Positions 48,801-60,900 of a stretch of 64,000 bases of DNA are shown piece by piece. The stretch spans positions 20,138,486 through 20,202,485 of the forward strand of contig OU342807.1 of NCBI GenBank assembly GCA_910591455.2, read 5' to 3'. A model generated the notes under the pieces. The model saw only the letters and a list, made by a program, of their open reading frames with translations. It did no database searches and had not been told where the DNA came from. Position numbers and translations under genes: made by a program. The DNA is from Pholis gunnellus. Lineage: Eukaryota > Chordata > Actinopteri > Perciformes > Pholidae. Within the stretch, counting starts at the first letter, position 1. The number at the start of each line of letters is the position of its first letter.

Positions 48801-51800
48801 GTGCAGCACTGGGCCTCTGATCTCTCTCCCCCTCTGCTTATTATCCCTTCCTCCTTTCTTTCTTTTACTACCGTTTGAAAATTCAAACACCATTATTAGC
48901 TTATTGAAAAATAGCAGCTACAGAAATGTAATTTGGATCTGTAGTTCAGAGGGCGGGCAGCTCTGTCCCAGGTGAAACTGTCCCGTGTTCCTTCATGACC
49001 GGCTCTCTTGTCAACGTGGCTCTCATTAAGACCGTCTCTTCCCTCCTTGTCTTCACATCTCTGCATGGGGAAACATTTCCATTTGTAATGTTGCGTATTC
49101 ATGTGGATCGAAGTAAAAGAGCATGTGGGCAGGATGCAGCAGGGACTACAAGCTATAGACAAGATTAACAAAAGTGCATGGCCTCAATAATAAACTATGT
49201 GATATGAGGGAAGCACACATGCATGATTTCATGTCCCGTTGGCTGCGTTGTTGAGTCATTTTCCATGCAGTGATAAAAACAATGACATTTCCACGAATGA
49301 ATTTCTCTCCCCAACTGTGCAGCTTGTATGTGAACAATTCAGAGATTACTCAAGCACGTCATTTTAAGTATGTGCATATTATCCAGAGATTATTCATGTG
49401 CATCATTCCATGCATATTACACTACCGTTCAAAAGTTTGGGGTCACCCAGACAATTTTGTGTCAATTTTCAGTTTCTTCGCAATTTCTCGCATGGAATAG
49501 CTTCATTTCTAAGAACAAGAATAGACTGGCGAGTTTCACATGAAAGTTCTCTTTTTCTGGCCATGTTGAGAGTATAATCGAACCCACAAATGTGATGCTC
49601 CAGATACACCTATGTAGATATTTCATTAAAACCAGACGTTTCCACCTAGAATAGTCATTAACCACATTAACAATGTATAGTATGTATTTCTGATTAATTT
49701 AATGTTATCTTCATTGAAAGAAACAGTGCTTTTCTTTGAGAAATAAGGACTTTTCTAAGTAACCCCAAACATTTGAACGGTAGTGTACATCCCACCTTTT
49801 GGAATCAGTGTGACCTCTGTCAGTGTCTACCAAATCATTCTATTAGGGACACGTGATGGAAAAGGAGGGAATTCGAGCAATGCTTCATTCCATGTTTTTA
49901 GTCTGGTTTGATCTCCTTTGATTACTTTGTTTGGTGCATCACTTCATATGCTTAAATCGATAAATATTCTGCAAATGCAAAAGTAATTGTAAAAGGAAAA
50001 AAAGTGAATGCCTTTTTATCAGCACCACAGGTGGGAACAATGCTTCACTGAGGTGCACACAGTTCAGAGAGAACACTGGTTTGAGGCTTTATAGTTGGAG
50101 GAAGAAAGAAAGAAATCGATACGTTTTGCAGGCATTTGTTCAAAGGCCGATACAAAGGAGTGAATGTTGCCTCAGATCAATTTGCTTCCCCGCTTTTCTT
50201 GCCAGCCTGTGTTTCTGTTTGTTTACTTTCTGACAGTCGCCGAGTTTATTTTGTTATTTTCTGCCGTCGCATTTCATATCTGCATATACTTTCCTGTAGA
50301 AAGTCTGCTCGGGCTTCAGAGGCTGTTTTCGCTGGTTGTTATTCAGCCTCCCTGCTCCAGCACTCATTTGCCATGCTGTTTCATCCCCCCCCCTCCTCAC
50401 ATTGCAGAGCACCGTTTGAGCTTTTTAAATCGGGGGAGGGCTACTGTTCAATCCCTTTCAAACGTCCACAAAACCCTGCCTTCGGTTTGCAGGGCCGGTT
50501 AAAAGAAAGGGAAGAAAAAGTGACTCAGAGGATGACACAGTTACAAACTTTGAATGCTCCTGGTGAATAAAAGGATTGTTTGTTAATGTGCCAATGTTGG
50601 TCATCTTCATTTTGACACACACACACACACACACCCCTGTTTTTTTTTTTTTTTTCTATTTTCCTTATCAGGATTCTCGGGTGTGAAACGAGTGTGCTCT
50701 GTTTATGTTTAGCATCAACAACAGTACTAAAGTTATGCTGGTGTGTTGTCTGTTTTGGCAGGGTTGTTCTCTCATATCCTTTTGGATGAAGCGGCCCAGG
50801 CCATGGAGTGTGAAACCATCATGCCTTTTGCTCTAGCTAGCAAGAACACCCGCATCGTGCTGGCTGGAGACCATATGCAGGTAACGACAAAGAGTTTCTC
50901 CAGTGGGGGGAAAAAAATCAAGCACTTATTCACTAATTACTAAATATATGTTCATGCACATCAAAGGGTCTTGGGTTCATTCTCTCAGATGATTAAATAC
51001 CTTTCTTTGTATTTTAAAATATTTGGAAGGAGGGATGCAATACAGGCGCAGATCGTAGCTGAGACGTCATGTAGAGGTAATGACTCCATTTGTATTTTGC
51101 GATGGATTAGACTCCACGCTTGCCTACTACAAAAGAACAGACAGCAGCCAATGGAGAGCTGAGGTTCTGGAGACCACTTCAGCCACAGATGACTCAAATA
51201 TGAACTCGCATCAGTCGAGCTTTATAAGCCAAACGCAAAGAATTAAACCCTTATTTCCTCCTCTCCTGGTTTTGGACAGAAGCACAGGATTACCAGTAGG
51301 CAGCAGAGGAAGACAAGGCAGGAGTCCACTGTGCAGTAGCTGCTCTAATTACTTGATCTCTCTCTCTGCTATTTGTTAGAGCAAAGAAAAGTGGATTTAA
51401 AAGACAACATCCGCCTGTGTATCCAGCTGTCCCTTTGTCTCACGGCCATCTTCTTCCACCTTTCCATCCTATATAATTGCTTCGTAGGTCCAAGGACGGA
51501 TGTGGCCCTTTGTGTTTCTCTCTCCTGTCTCTGCTCTCACTTTAACAGTTTACCTCCATTATTCATCAGTGGGAGAGCAGACAATAGTCAATGAAGGCGA
51601 AGGCCTCTATTGATTGTTTGCTTTCTTATTGACTGTGTGGGGCCTCAGTAAAGCTAGAAGAGCCTCTCACTTTCAGGCTTAAATTAAGATTCCAATGAAA
51701 GATAAATTGCAGTCTTGTTTGTGTGATCGTGTTCAGTTTTGCAAACGTGTAACCTCATTTGAGTTAAAGCACATCAGGATGATGGGGACAAATCTAGCTC

Positions 51801-54800
51801 AATACACACGGAAGATGTTAAGACTGTTTGGGTATTGGTTGAAGAACTGATTTATTCACTCATTTGATTTATTGCTATAACAAGAGATTAGGTATAAAAC
51901 GCCACCTGTGGTTTGGTATCAAACAGTCCAATGCTGTGCTGTCTTGGCTGGAAAGCAGTGCCATATTGGAGCAGGTCTGTAACCAAGACTGGCTGCTGCA
52001 TATATACTCCAAACAAATTTGAATTTGGCATGTTCTCAAACTGCTGTGAATTCGCTGCGAGTAAATTCCACTATAATCACTGCGACTCATGGTCTGTTTG
52101 TTTAATGGCATACACACCAGATGGAAGAGGTTCCAATCTACAGTGGGACAGACAACTCGCTCAGTTCCTCAAAACAAGAATGGCCCTCAACGTAATTACA
52201 TTTTAAGTTAACATTTGGAATATCCTACCTAGCGAATAGGAACAAGGGTGCCCGGGGGAACCAAACTGTGCATTCTTGTTGGAAACTGTGAAGATTGCGC
52301 ATATTAGACTGTAAACACGTTGAAGAAGGGGGATGCGTTCTGTATAATACATCCTGTCAAAGCAGCTGACATACCGGGGACATTTACTTCAAATGATTTT
52401 GGAAGCATACATGAGATTGCCAACACAAGATATTCTTGTAGACCTGACTCGCCAAGCTACTTTACAAAATGACTCGAGCGCTGTCGAGCAACACATGGGC
52501 TTTCATGTGATTAGCTTCAACCAGAGGTGAAACACGTTATCACGAAGCCACCTGATGAACTGTGGTGTAAAAGCTGTGAAGGAAAGGTGTGACTAAAGCT
52601 TGTGTGGTACGTGGTTTGACACCTCTATTTTAAACTTGGAATGTATTCAGTGTATTAAATCGAAAGTAAAAGAAATGATGTGAGAGAATGGTAAGATAAC
52701 TTTCTCATGCTTTGAAACTAACTTTTTGTCTCGCTCTCTTTCTCCATTTTGTGTCCTTCAGCTCAGTCCATTTGTGTACAGCGAATTTGCGCGTGAGCGT
52801 AACCTGCATGTGTCACTGCTGGACAGGCTGTATGAGCACTACCCTTCCGAATACCCTTGTCGCATCCTCCTGTGCGAGAACTACCGCTCTCACGAAGCTA
52901 TCATCAGGTAGGTGTGAGCCCTCGACACCGCCTAGTGTCGAAACTGTGGGAGGGAGAGGCTGAGACACTCGAGAGAAGAGGGGGGTGGGAGGGAGGAACG
53001 GGTCAGGAGGGAAAGTGGGAACATAGGTGAGGAATCGACAGACATGAGTTGATAGGAAAGAGGAGTCATTATGTAAAAATGTTCAGATTTTTCTATATTT
53101 TGAAATCTAAGTAGACGCTAATAAAGGCTTACAAGCTGCAAACATGTTCTCCATCTTAATAGTTGTGGTCTTAGCAGAAAGAATGATGATATGATGGTGC
53201 AAGGATATCTATCAGAAGTTAATGATAATCTAAGAATTACCAACATGCTCCATTCTAATATTCCCCTCTATTTGCTTTCCTTTTTTGCTTCTCTTTCTCT
53301 CACCTCCTCTTCCGACAGCTACACGTCAGAATTATTTTATGATGGCAAGTTGATGGCGAGTGGGAAGCAGCCCTCCCATAAGGACTTCTACCCTCTGACC
53401 TTCTTCACAGCCAGAGGAGAAGATGTCCAGGAGAAGAACAGCACTGCCTACTACAACAATGCAGAGGTATGGAAGTTGGAACTGGTGTAGTTGTTCTGAT
53501 GGTGTTTGCATATCAATTATTTTGGCTGAATGTTATTAAGAGTCATTATGAGATCTATCAAGTACGCGTTTGTGTTAATATGTACTCCTCTTGCTTGATA
53601 GTAAATGTTACATTTTGAAATGGGTAAATGAATGAATAGAAAATTCACTTTTGAAAGGAACAACTGCTTTCACTCGATAACACCAATATCTTCAATTTGT
53701 GTAGCACTCGTTGCTTTCATGCAGCATTTTCCTGTCCTGTCCCACAGAACTAATGATTCTTATTTCCACTGCATTCCTAAAATACTGAAGTTTAGAACTA
53801 AACTAGGAAACCAAATAGCTCTGCTCCCTTCCTCTGAGTAAGGAAAGGCTATCAAAGCTTAAAAACGAGACCAATATGACGTTAATCAGTGTGATTGATG
53901 AAGCATGTTGATTCAGTTTGTATTCATTGATTGTGACATGTGTGCTATTATAGCTACTCTGAAAAAACAAAAGCTTCACTATTTGGGCTGTGAGGAGAAT
54001 TAACTTCATGAAAATGCTCAAATTCTGATGATAAAATATTAAAACTAACACTTCACTGGTAATTATGTCATTAATTCATCATCGGACCGAGGCTGCCATG
54101 TACGCTGGTTGCGCCTCCTTTTTCTCTCACACTTAGAATTTGATATCTGTTTTTTTTTTCAGTTGTATCCGCCTGAGAACACGTTGTATTATTTAGGCTC
54201 CATTGTAGTCAGTCCATGTTACTTTTGTCTCTGTGCTTGTATGGGTGCATAATGCACAGTTTGATGAATAATTCAGGATTTTGATGATGACGACGTGTCA
54301 TTTAATTTAGATTATTAATTTGAGTTTGGTTGACTGAAGTCCAAAGCAGAATGATCAGCACCGTTTATTTCGCCTCGTCACACCCACTGTCTTTTAATCC
54401 TAATTGAAGATGAAACCCATAAACGTAATTAGGAGCAACATTTGACACCCATGATGCCTGATTCACTGACAGTCCCGGCCTTTGATTGGTTCCTCTGCAG
54501 ACTTGTTGGTGGTCATTGGCTGTGTCTGACCCTTGACCCTTTACTGACAAGTTCCAGCCAACTAAATCACGGCCGCTTCTTCATTTTTCTCCCAAACTGT
54601 CAGCAATGCCAAATGAATTACCTTCCGTCTCTCTGATACAGCACCCGTGTCAAGCCATTGACGACATTATCATAATCTTGCTAAATCAGAATGCGGTGCG
54701 CATGTCCGGTTGAGAGTCCTGCGCAAGTGTCTCTGATGAGCTTCAAGTGGAGGACAATATTTCCATGACGGTTTATAGCCTCTGGGAGCCAATTCTTTAA

Positions 54801-57800
54801 ACAGGAATTAAACTGCTTATATTACAAAAGAACAACAGGGATTCAAAGCAACAACTCCTGCTTTAATAAATAATATCAAAGCAAATCTTAAAACTAATAC
54901 ACAATATATTGAATTGGAAGTAAAATCATAATCACCTGTACAGTGAAGCTTATGATGATAAAACAATTGTCAATTCAACTCTGTTAAGTATAGAATTAAT
55001 TTGAAACAGCAGGTGTGATCCCCCACTGTTGTCTTTCTCTTAGTCTCTGACTTCCCACAGTTTGTTTTGTGTCGCAGTCATCAGTGTGTGAAGGGAGCAT
55101 GGAATTGAGCCTTGTTGTTGCCTCCTTCGCTCATGTTCCTCCATCTCCGCAGGTATTTGAGATTGTGGAGCGGGTAGAAGAGTTGAAGAAGAAGTGGCCG
55201 GTGTCCTGGGGTAAGCTGGACGACAGCAGCATTGGAGTGGTGTCGCCGTACGCTGACCAGGTGTTCCGCATTCGCGCGGAGCTCCGAAAGAAGAGAATGC
55301 ACGAGATCAGCGTGGAAAGAGTGCTCAATGTCCAAGGTGAGGAAGAAATATTGACCATCATGCAGCTACAGTTATAGTTACTGGCTCACACACCGAAACT
55401 GGTGCTACATCAATGTACCAGTTCATGAATATTTTGAGATTTAAATTGCCTTGTTGGTGTCCTGCATGCACATTTGGTTTAATCTTTTCATGTGATGGTG
55501 TGTTGACATTATTCAAAGAATGGGAAATTGTAAACTGGAAGAAAGCAATAAAAAAAATAGTTACAGACGAAGAAATGCCAACGTTTAAATCCCCAACTGC
55601 CTCGTTCTCCATGACGCTTGTCTGACATATTTCTGTGTGTGAGATGATGTCATTGTCCACCTTCAGTCAAAATGATACTTACAATTCAAGCTACATTGCC
55701 TTAAAGACAAATCTCTATACATCCCTCTGCAGTTATCAGTTTTCATATTACCCTTCATATCGTCCATAAGGATGATATGAGTTAGTTTCTTCCCCCAATC
55801 TCTCGTCTGCTTCAGTCTCATGCAGTTCCCACTTGTATTGCATCCAGCTGCTTTCCACAGGTCATTAACTTCCTCATTAATCACACATGAAACATGTGAA
55901 CACACACACGCAAGAAAACCCGACTGTGGTTAGTGCTTAAACTTGAATTTGACACGCATGTAGTTGTTTGTTTGTGTTCTGTCAAAGGCTCCTTTATTTG
56001 TAGCAACACTTGACCTTACAACACAATTGGCTTTATGGAGAAAATAAGGTTCCTCATCATTTTCATTCATATTTCTGAGTACGGGAATAATGTGCTTCAA
56101 ATGTGGTCAACCTTGAGCTAGCTTCCATCTCTTTTGTGTTTCTAATTGAGTGAAATCGACGGTCTTTGCTTCTTCTAATAATATGTTTTACCTCGCTGTT
56201 TTCAGAGTACTTAGAAACTATAATAATAATAATAAAAAACATGTTTGCAGGTAAACAGTTCCGGGTGCTGTTCCTCAGCACGGTGCGGACGCGGCACACC
56301 TGCAAACACAAGCAGACGGCCATCAAACGTAAAGAGCAGCTAGTTGAGGACTCGACAGAGGACCTCGACTATGGATTCCTCTCCAACTACAAGCTACTCA
56401 ACACGGCCATCACCAGAGCCCAGTCCCTGGTTGCAGTTGTGGGAGACCCCATTGCACTGTGCTCTGTTGGGCGCTGCAGGTAAATAATGGAACTTTTCTT
56501 TCTACACCTTTTAATACTGCAACGGACTGCTCATTGGCATGACCGTATACTGAGAGATTATTCACTATTTGTTCTTTTCATTCTTGCGTTCCTGCCACTG
56601 CTGTTTGCCTCCTAGTTTTCCTTTTCTTTCCCTTTGGTGTGCTTCATCGTTTTGCTCATTTTCCTTTTCCTCATGTTCCCTCTCCTCTAACCACTGCTTT
56701 ACGCATGCATTTTCCATGTTTGTTTGACAGACGTTCATATTCAGCCCTCAAGTAGTAATTTGTTCCACTGCCAGCAGTGAAACAAAATCAATGAGCTGAT
56801 CCATGAAACACTCAATCCAAACAAGGAGAAATAATGGAGAATATAAAAAAATATAATCTCCATCTGTTGTTTCCTTCTTTTTTGCGCCTTTCCAGAAAAT
56901 TCTGGGAGCACTTTATCTCCATCTGCCACGAAAACTCCAGCCTCCACGGCATCACCTTTGAGCAGATCAAGTCCCAGCTGGAGGCCCTGGAGCTCAAGAA
57001 GACCTACGTCCTCAACCCATTGGCCCCAGAGTTCATTCCCCGCGCCCTCAGGCCACTGCAAGGGCACCACTCTTCATCGCAGGTCCTTCACCCCCACCAT
57101 CATCCTCATCCTCAGCATGCACAGCCCGCCTCCAACAAGCAGGGTCCACAGCAGCAGCAGCAGCAGCAGCAGTCACCCCCAAAGGTGAGGTGTTTCGGAT
57201 GAGGCACAGTTGAATGAATAATTGTTTCCATCTATCTCTTCTATTGTGTCTACTTTCAATATGGGCATTCAAAATCCAGACACCAAACTGTAGACATTTT
57301 TTTTTAATAAAAACATATATATATATAAATAGATTTAGTCAAACAATGACGTTACTGGATACGTGTCCGCTATTTTCCTTCTGTCAATACTGAAAATGAC
57401 AATTTTGAGTTGGCACATGTAGGGAAGGAATAAAAAGAGAGAAGGAAAACAGAGCAGTGAGGCAGAAATTAAATAAAATCAGGTGGGGACAGATGATGTT
57501 TTGACAAGCCCACATGTTGCAGGGTTTTTATGTTAATATAATGTGTTGGGTAACCACTTTGCGGTTGGTTGAAAATAGTAAACAAATTATCCAGAATAAA
57601 TTGAGTGCCTCTTGCTTTGGAAAAAGGATAAAAGCACTACATGTGCAGGCACAAAGAACATATCTATCAAAAATGTTTATTAGATATATTTATTTTTCAC
57701 CACAATTATAACTTGGCGGTCATTCATTTTGGCCCCAGAAAAACAACACGGATATAAAGTTACCATCGCAGGTTAGGTGTAAGGATGTGTTGTTCTGATT

Positions 57801-57937
57801 GTTTAGCTTGGATTGAAATGTCTTTGCGAGTCTGTCTGTCCTCCCTGTCTGCCCTGTGGTAAAGGTTAACGAAATGCACACAGCTGTCAACCTGCTGCCA
57901 TCTCCCACTGGGCCTAATGAGCCACAGCTCCGCAGCA

Positions 57938-57982
<45 letters not shown>

Positions 57983-60900
57983 CCACAGTCGTACTATGTG
58001 GCGCACAACCACACAGACATGGTGCTGTCACTATGCAGTATGTAATATATTGTTTCCTTGAGCATATCCAGCATGTTGCTAATTTAAAGGTCAGACCATT
58101 CTTGGTAGCTCTGTACACGGTGGAAGCACCTACTGAGATGTACAGCCAAAATAATCCTTGCAAATGTCATTTAATAATAGATTAATTAGGTAACTTTTAA
58201 CAGTGTCTTGCCAATAGTTTCTATTGTTGTAGAGTTAAATGTAGCTGCGTCAAGGCAACTTTTTCACATGTGCCGCTGCTGATCAGTATTGCACTGATAC
58301 CTTACATTGTGAGTATTATAAAATTCCAGATAATCAGGTTAATTTGTCCAAACTATTGTAGTGTTTACAGGGTAAACGTGAGGATAAAATAAATGGTTCA
58401 TAAATCAATTTGTAGAGACAGATACATATTCATAACTTGGTATCCAAAGGCAGAGAGTAAAAGAGTAATACATAGGGATTATAGGGACTATACAATATGT
58501 ACTTTCAATTACTTGTAAGACATTAATTTAATCAGAGTTCAGAAAGCGTGCAACATGGTCACTGTGTGGCATCCAGATTACCAGAAATATATGCTTTAGT
58601 TGACTTCATATTGTGAAGTGCTATTTTCAGACACAGATGGTGTTTTGATGCAAGTATGCAAGACTGTGACACTTGTGGTAAAAAAAAAAAAAAAATGTCT
58701 GACATTAAAAAGCTTTTTTGTAATTTCAGCTTTAGTCGTTTTGATTGGAGGATGATAATTTAAAAGTATTACAATTCTATCAGTATTTGGAAATAAGAAG
58801 TGATACTTGAGGTGTTGTCAGGAACAAATGAAATGTTTGGTATCAAGTCAGACCTGTGTGACTTCCTCTTGGCATATACAGTATTCTTTTGTGTGTCTCT
58901 CCTTTGCAATCGTTCTCGTATCTCTTCAACCTCTTGCCATTGATTGCCCAGCACAGTACACATCTCATATCACTGACGGTGTGTTATTAAGAACCAAACT
59001 GTTACTGCTGAACCTAGATCCAGTCAGCAGGGCCTTTTACTCTCAGCTGCTCTCCACGGAAAATGTATCTTATGAGACGAATGTTGAGCAAGATTGTTTC
59101 TGGGCTTTGCCACTGTTCAACTCATTTACTATATTCGCAGTTGTATCTCTAAACGTCTAATTTGCAGAATTGGCCTCATTTTGTCAACAAATGGACTTTA
59201 CCTTTAAACTCTGGCTGGGTTTGTAGAGAGTTTGCAAAATACCAGGAACACATTACAGCATAGCTACAAGAAGTTACTCCTGTTTTTGTTTGTTTTTGTT
59301 TAGATGCTGTCATGAATTTTCAGGGAATAGTTGTAACTGTGTGATTGTATTGTAATTTATTATGGCTGGCGTTCCTTCCCTGAAATGTAAAAAACAATCC
59401 GCTTTATATAATATCCGCATAGCAACAGAGTGGATCCCGTGTCATTAATTTCCCCCTCAAAGCACGCTCTCTGTCAAGAACTATCTGTTAACACCACAGT
59501 CAACCTGGAGACACTGCGTACGACAAAACCAGCCACTGACGGAGCTCAAAGTAGATTGTTGTGTATTCTTTCCTTTAATGATTACTAATAGATGAGATAT
59601 GGTCCACCTACACTCAGACATGTGGAGATCTCAAGTGAGCCCAGTGTTTTGCATTCGTGTGTGTCTGTGAGCACGCCCCCCACATGAGTAATTGTACACG
59701 TGTGTCACCACTGATCAGCTGTCGGTTCAATCTCTCTGTGTACACATGTATAGTAGATGGAGCTGTGTTGTGAAGCCCCCTAGAGAAAGAGAATGGCGAG
59801 GGGAAAAGATCTTTCTTTGCAGACGTGTTGACTTGTTGTAGCTTGAAAAACAGTCACAATGCAGTCACCATAGTGACCATAGCAAATGCAGTGGTGTGTG
59901 TTTGATACTTTTTGGATAAGCTGTATCAGGATGCGGCTGTTAATTGCATGTATTGATTCAGTGGATTTGGTGTTTTTAGGGGATTTTTTTGTCGTTGATA
60001 AAATCCTTTAATTATGGCTCTTCCATAAAAGTGCTTTAAATAATCTCTTAAATACATCAGTGGTTTATTAGTGAAGCGGTCACTGAGAAGGATAGGCATA
60101 CAACACAGTTGGTGATCTGTCTATACTATATTTGGAGTCAGCATGCGTCTTTGTGCGTAAGCTTTGGACATAGTTAAAAATACTGGCAGGCCGTACTACA
60201 GGACAGTAAAGAGATCATCTGAGATAGCGTAACAGGGAAAGTACGTTACAGTACAGCATGTAGACAACAACTCAGTCCCTTTTTGCAGGGTTTGCATGTC
60301 ACCCTGTCGAATCAATAAAGTGGACTTTGGGAACTTTTGATCTTCAGATTCTTGGCTAAATCTTCTTTCTCCATGAAGTCCCAAAGGTAACTTTATAGGG
60401 ACAGTGCAACAAAAGATTTTTTTAAATCTACTATTACACAACCTGAAAAAATCCAGCTGTGATTCTGCTAAATTCATATTTAATTTTGTGTAACTACAAA
60501 CTGCCTCTCTTCAAGAAAACCACCAGCTTTACTGTAGCCTGTTCTATGAGAGCAGAAGATGTCTGTATCACACATTAATATCATGGAATCATTTAGCTGT
60601 GCGCTGCTGGCCTTGATTCCTGCCCCATCAATGATGAGGTGTTGATCCTGTAGCGGCTTTGACAGATGTGGGATTGTCACGGGGACCAAACTGCTACAGC
60701 TGTATAACCAGTTCCTACTGTTTATTGATTCAAAGTTACCACAATCGTTTATTTACTCTTTTCTTCTCCATTTGGCCTCTATGAAGTCTTGCTTTGTGAC
60801 TTTCTAATGATTTGTTTTTTTCCTACAGGGCAAACATGCAAACCACACGGAGCACCTTCCACCTGAAGGATATGGTGAGTTTATCCCTGTTGATTATCTA

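Larger units (their letters stand above)
42953..57184 (+). other. helz: helz coding exons 16-24: SF1 (UPF1-like) helicase core
   Basis: Exons: 42953-43132, 45474-45575, 47244-47422, 50762-50880, 52762-52907, 53319-53466, 55153-55336, 56251-56479 and 56896-57184. Motifs by residue of this protein: Walker A GPYGTGKT (676-683), motif Ia ICTHSNSAADL, Walker B DEAA (802-805), motif III GDHMQLSP (829-836), NYRSH (873-877), motif V NVQGKQF (990-996) and motif VI NTAITRA (1043-1049). All residues expected for ATP binding and hydrolysis are present, so the enzyme should be active. The last exon continues into a disordered tail with a His/Pro-rich patch and eight CAG-encoded glutamines (57149-57172). 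Confidence 0.97.

Noticed and set aside
50136..50570. 144-codon plus-strand frame in helz intron 18
   Set aside because: It has no conserved sequence, its splice sites do not fit the gene, and it is not in any helz reading frame.
57720..58163. 147-codon minus-strand frame with a Cys-Val run
   Set aside because: The run is the CA microsatellite read in translation. The frame lies inside helz intron 24.
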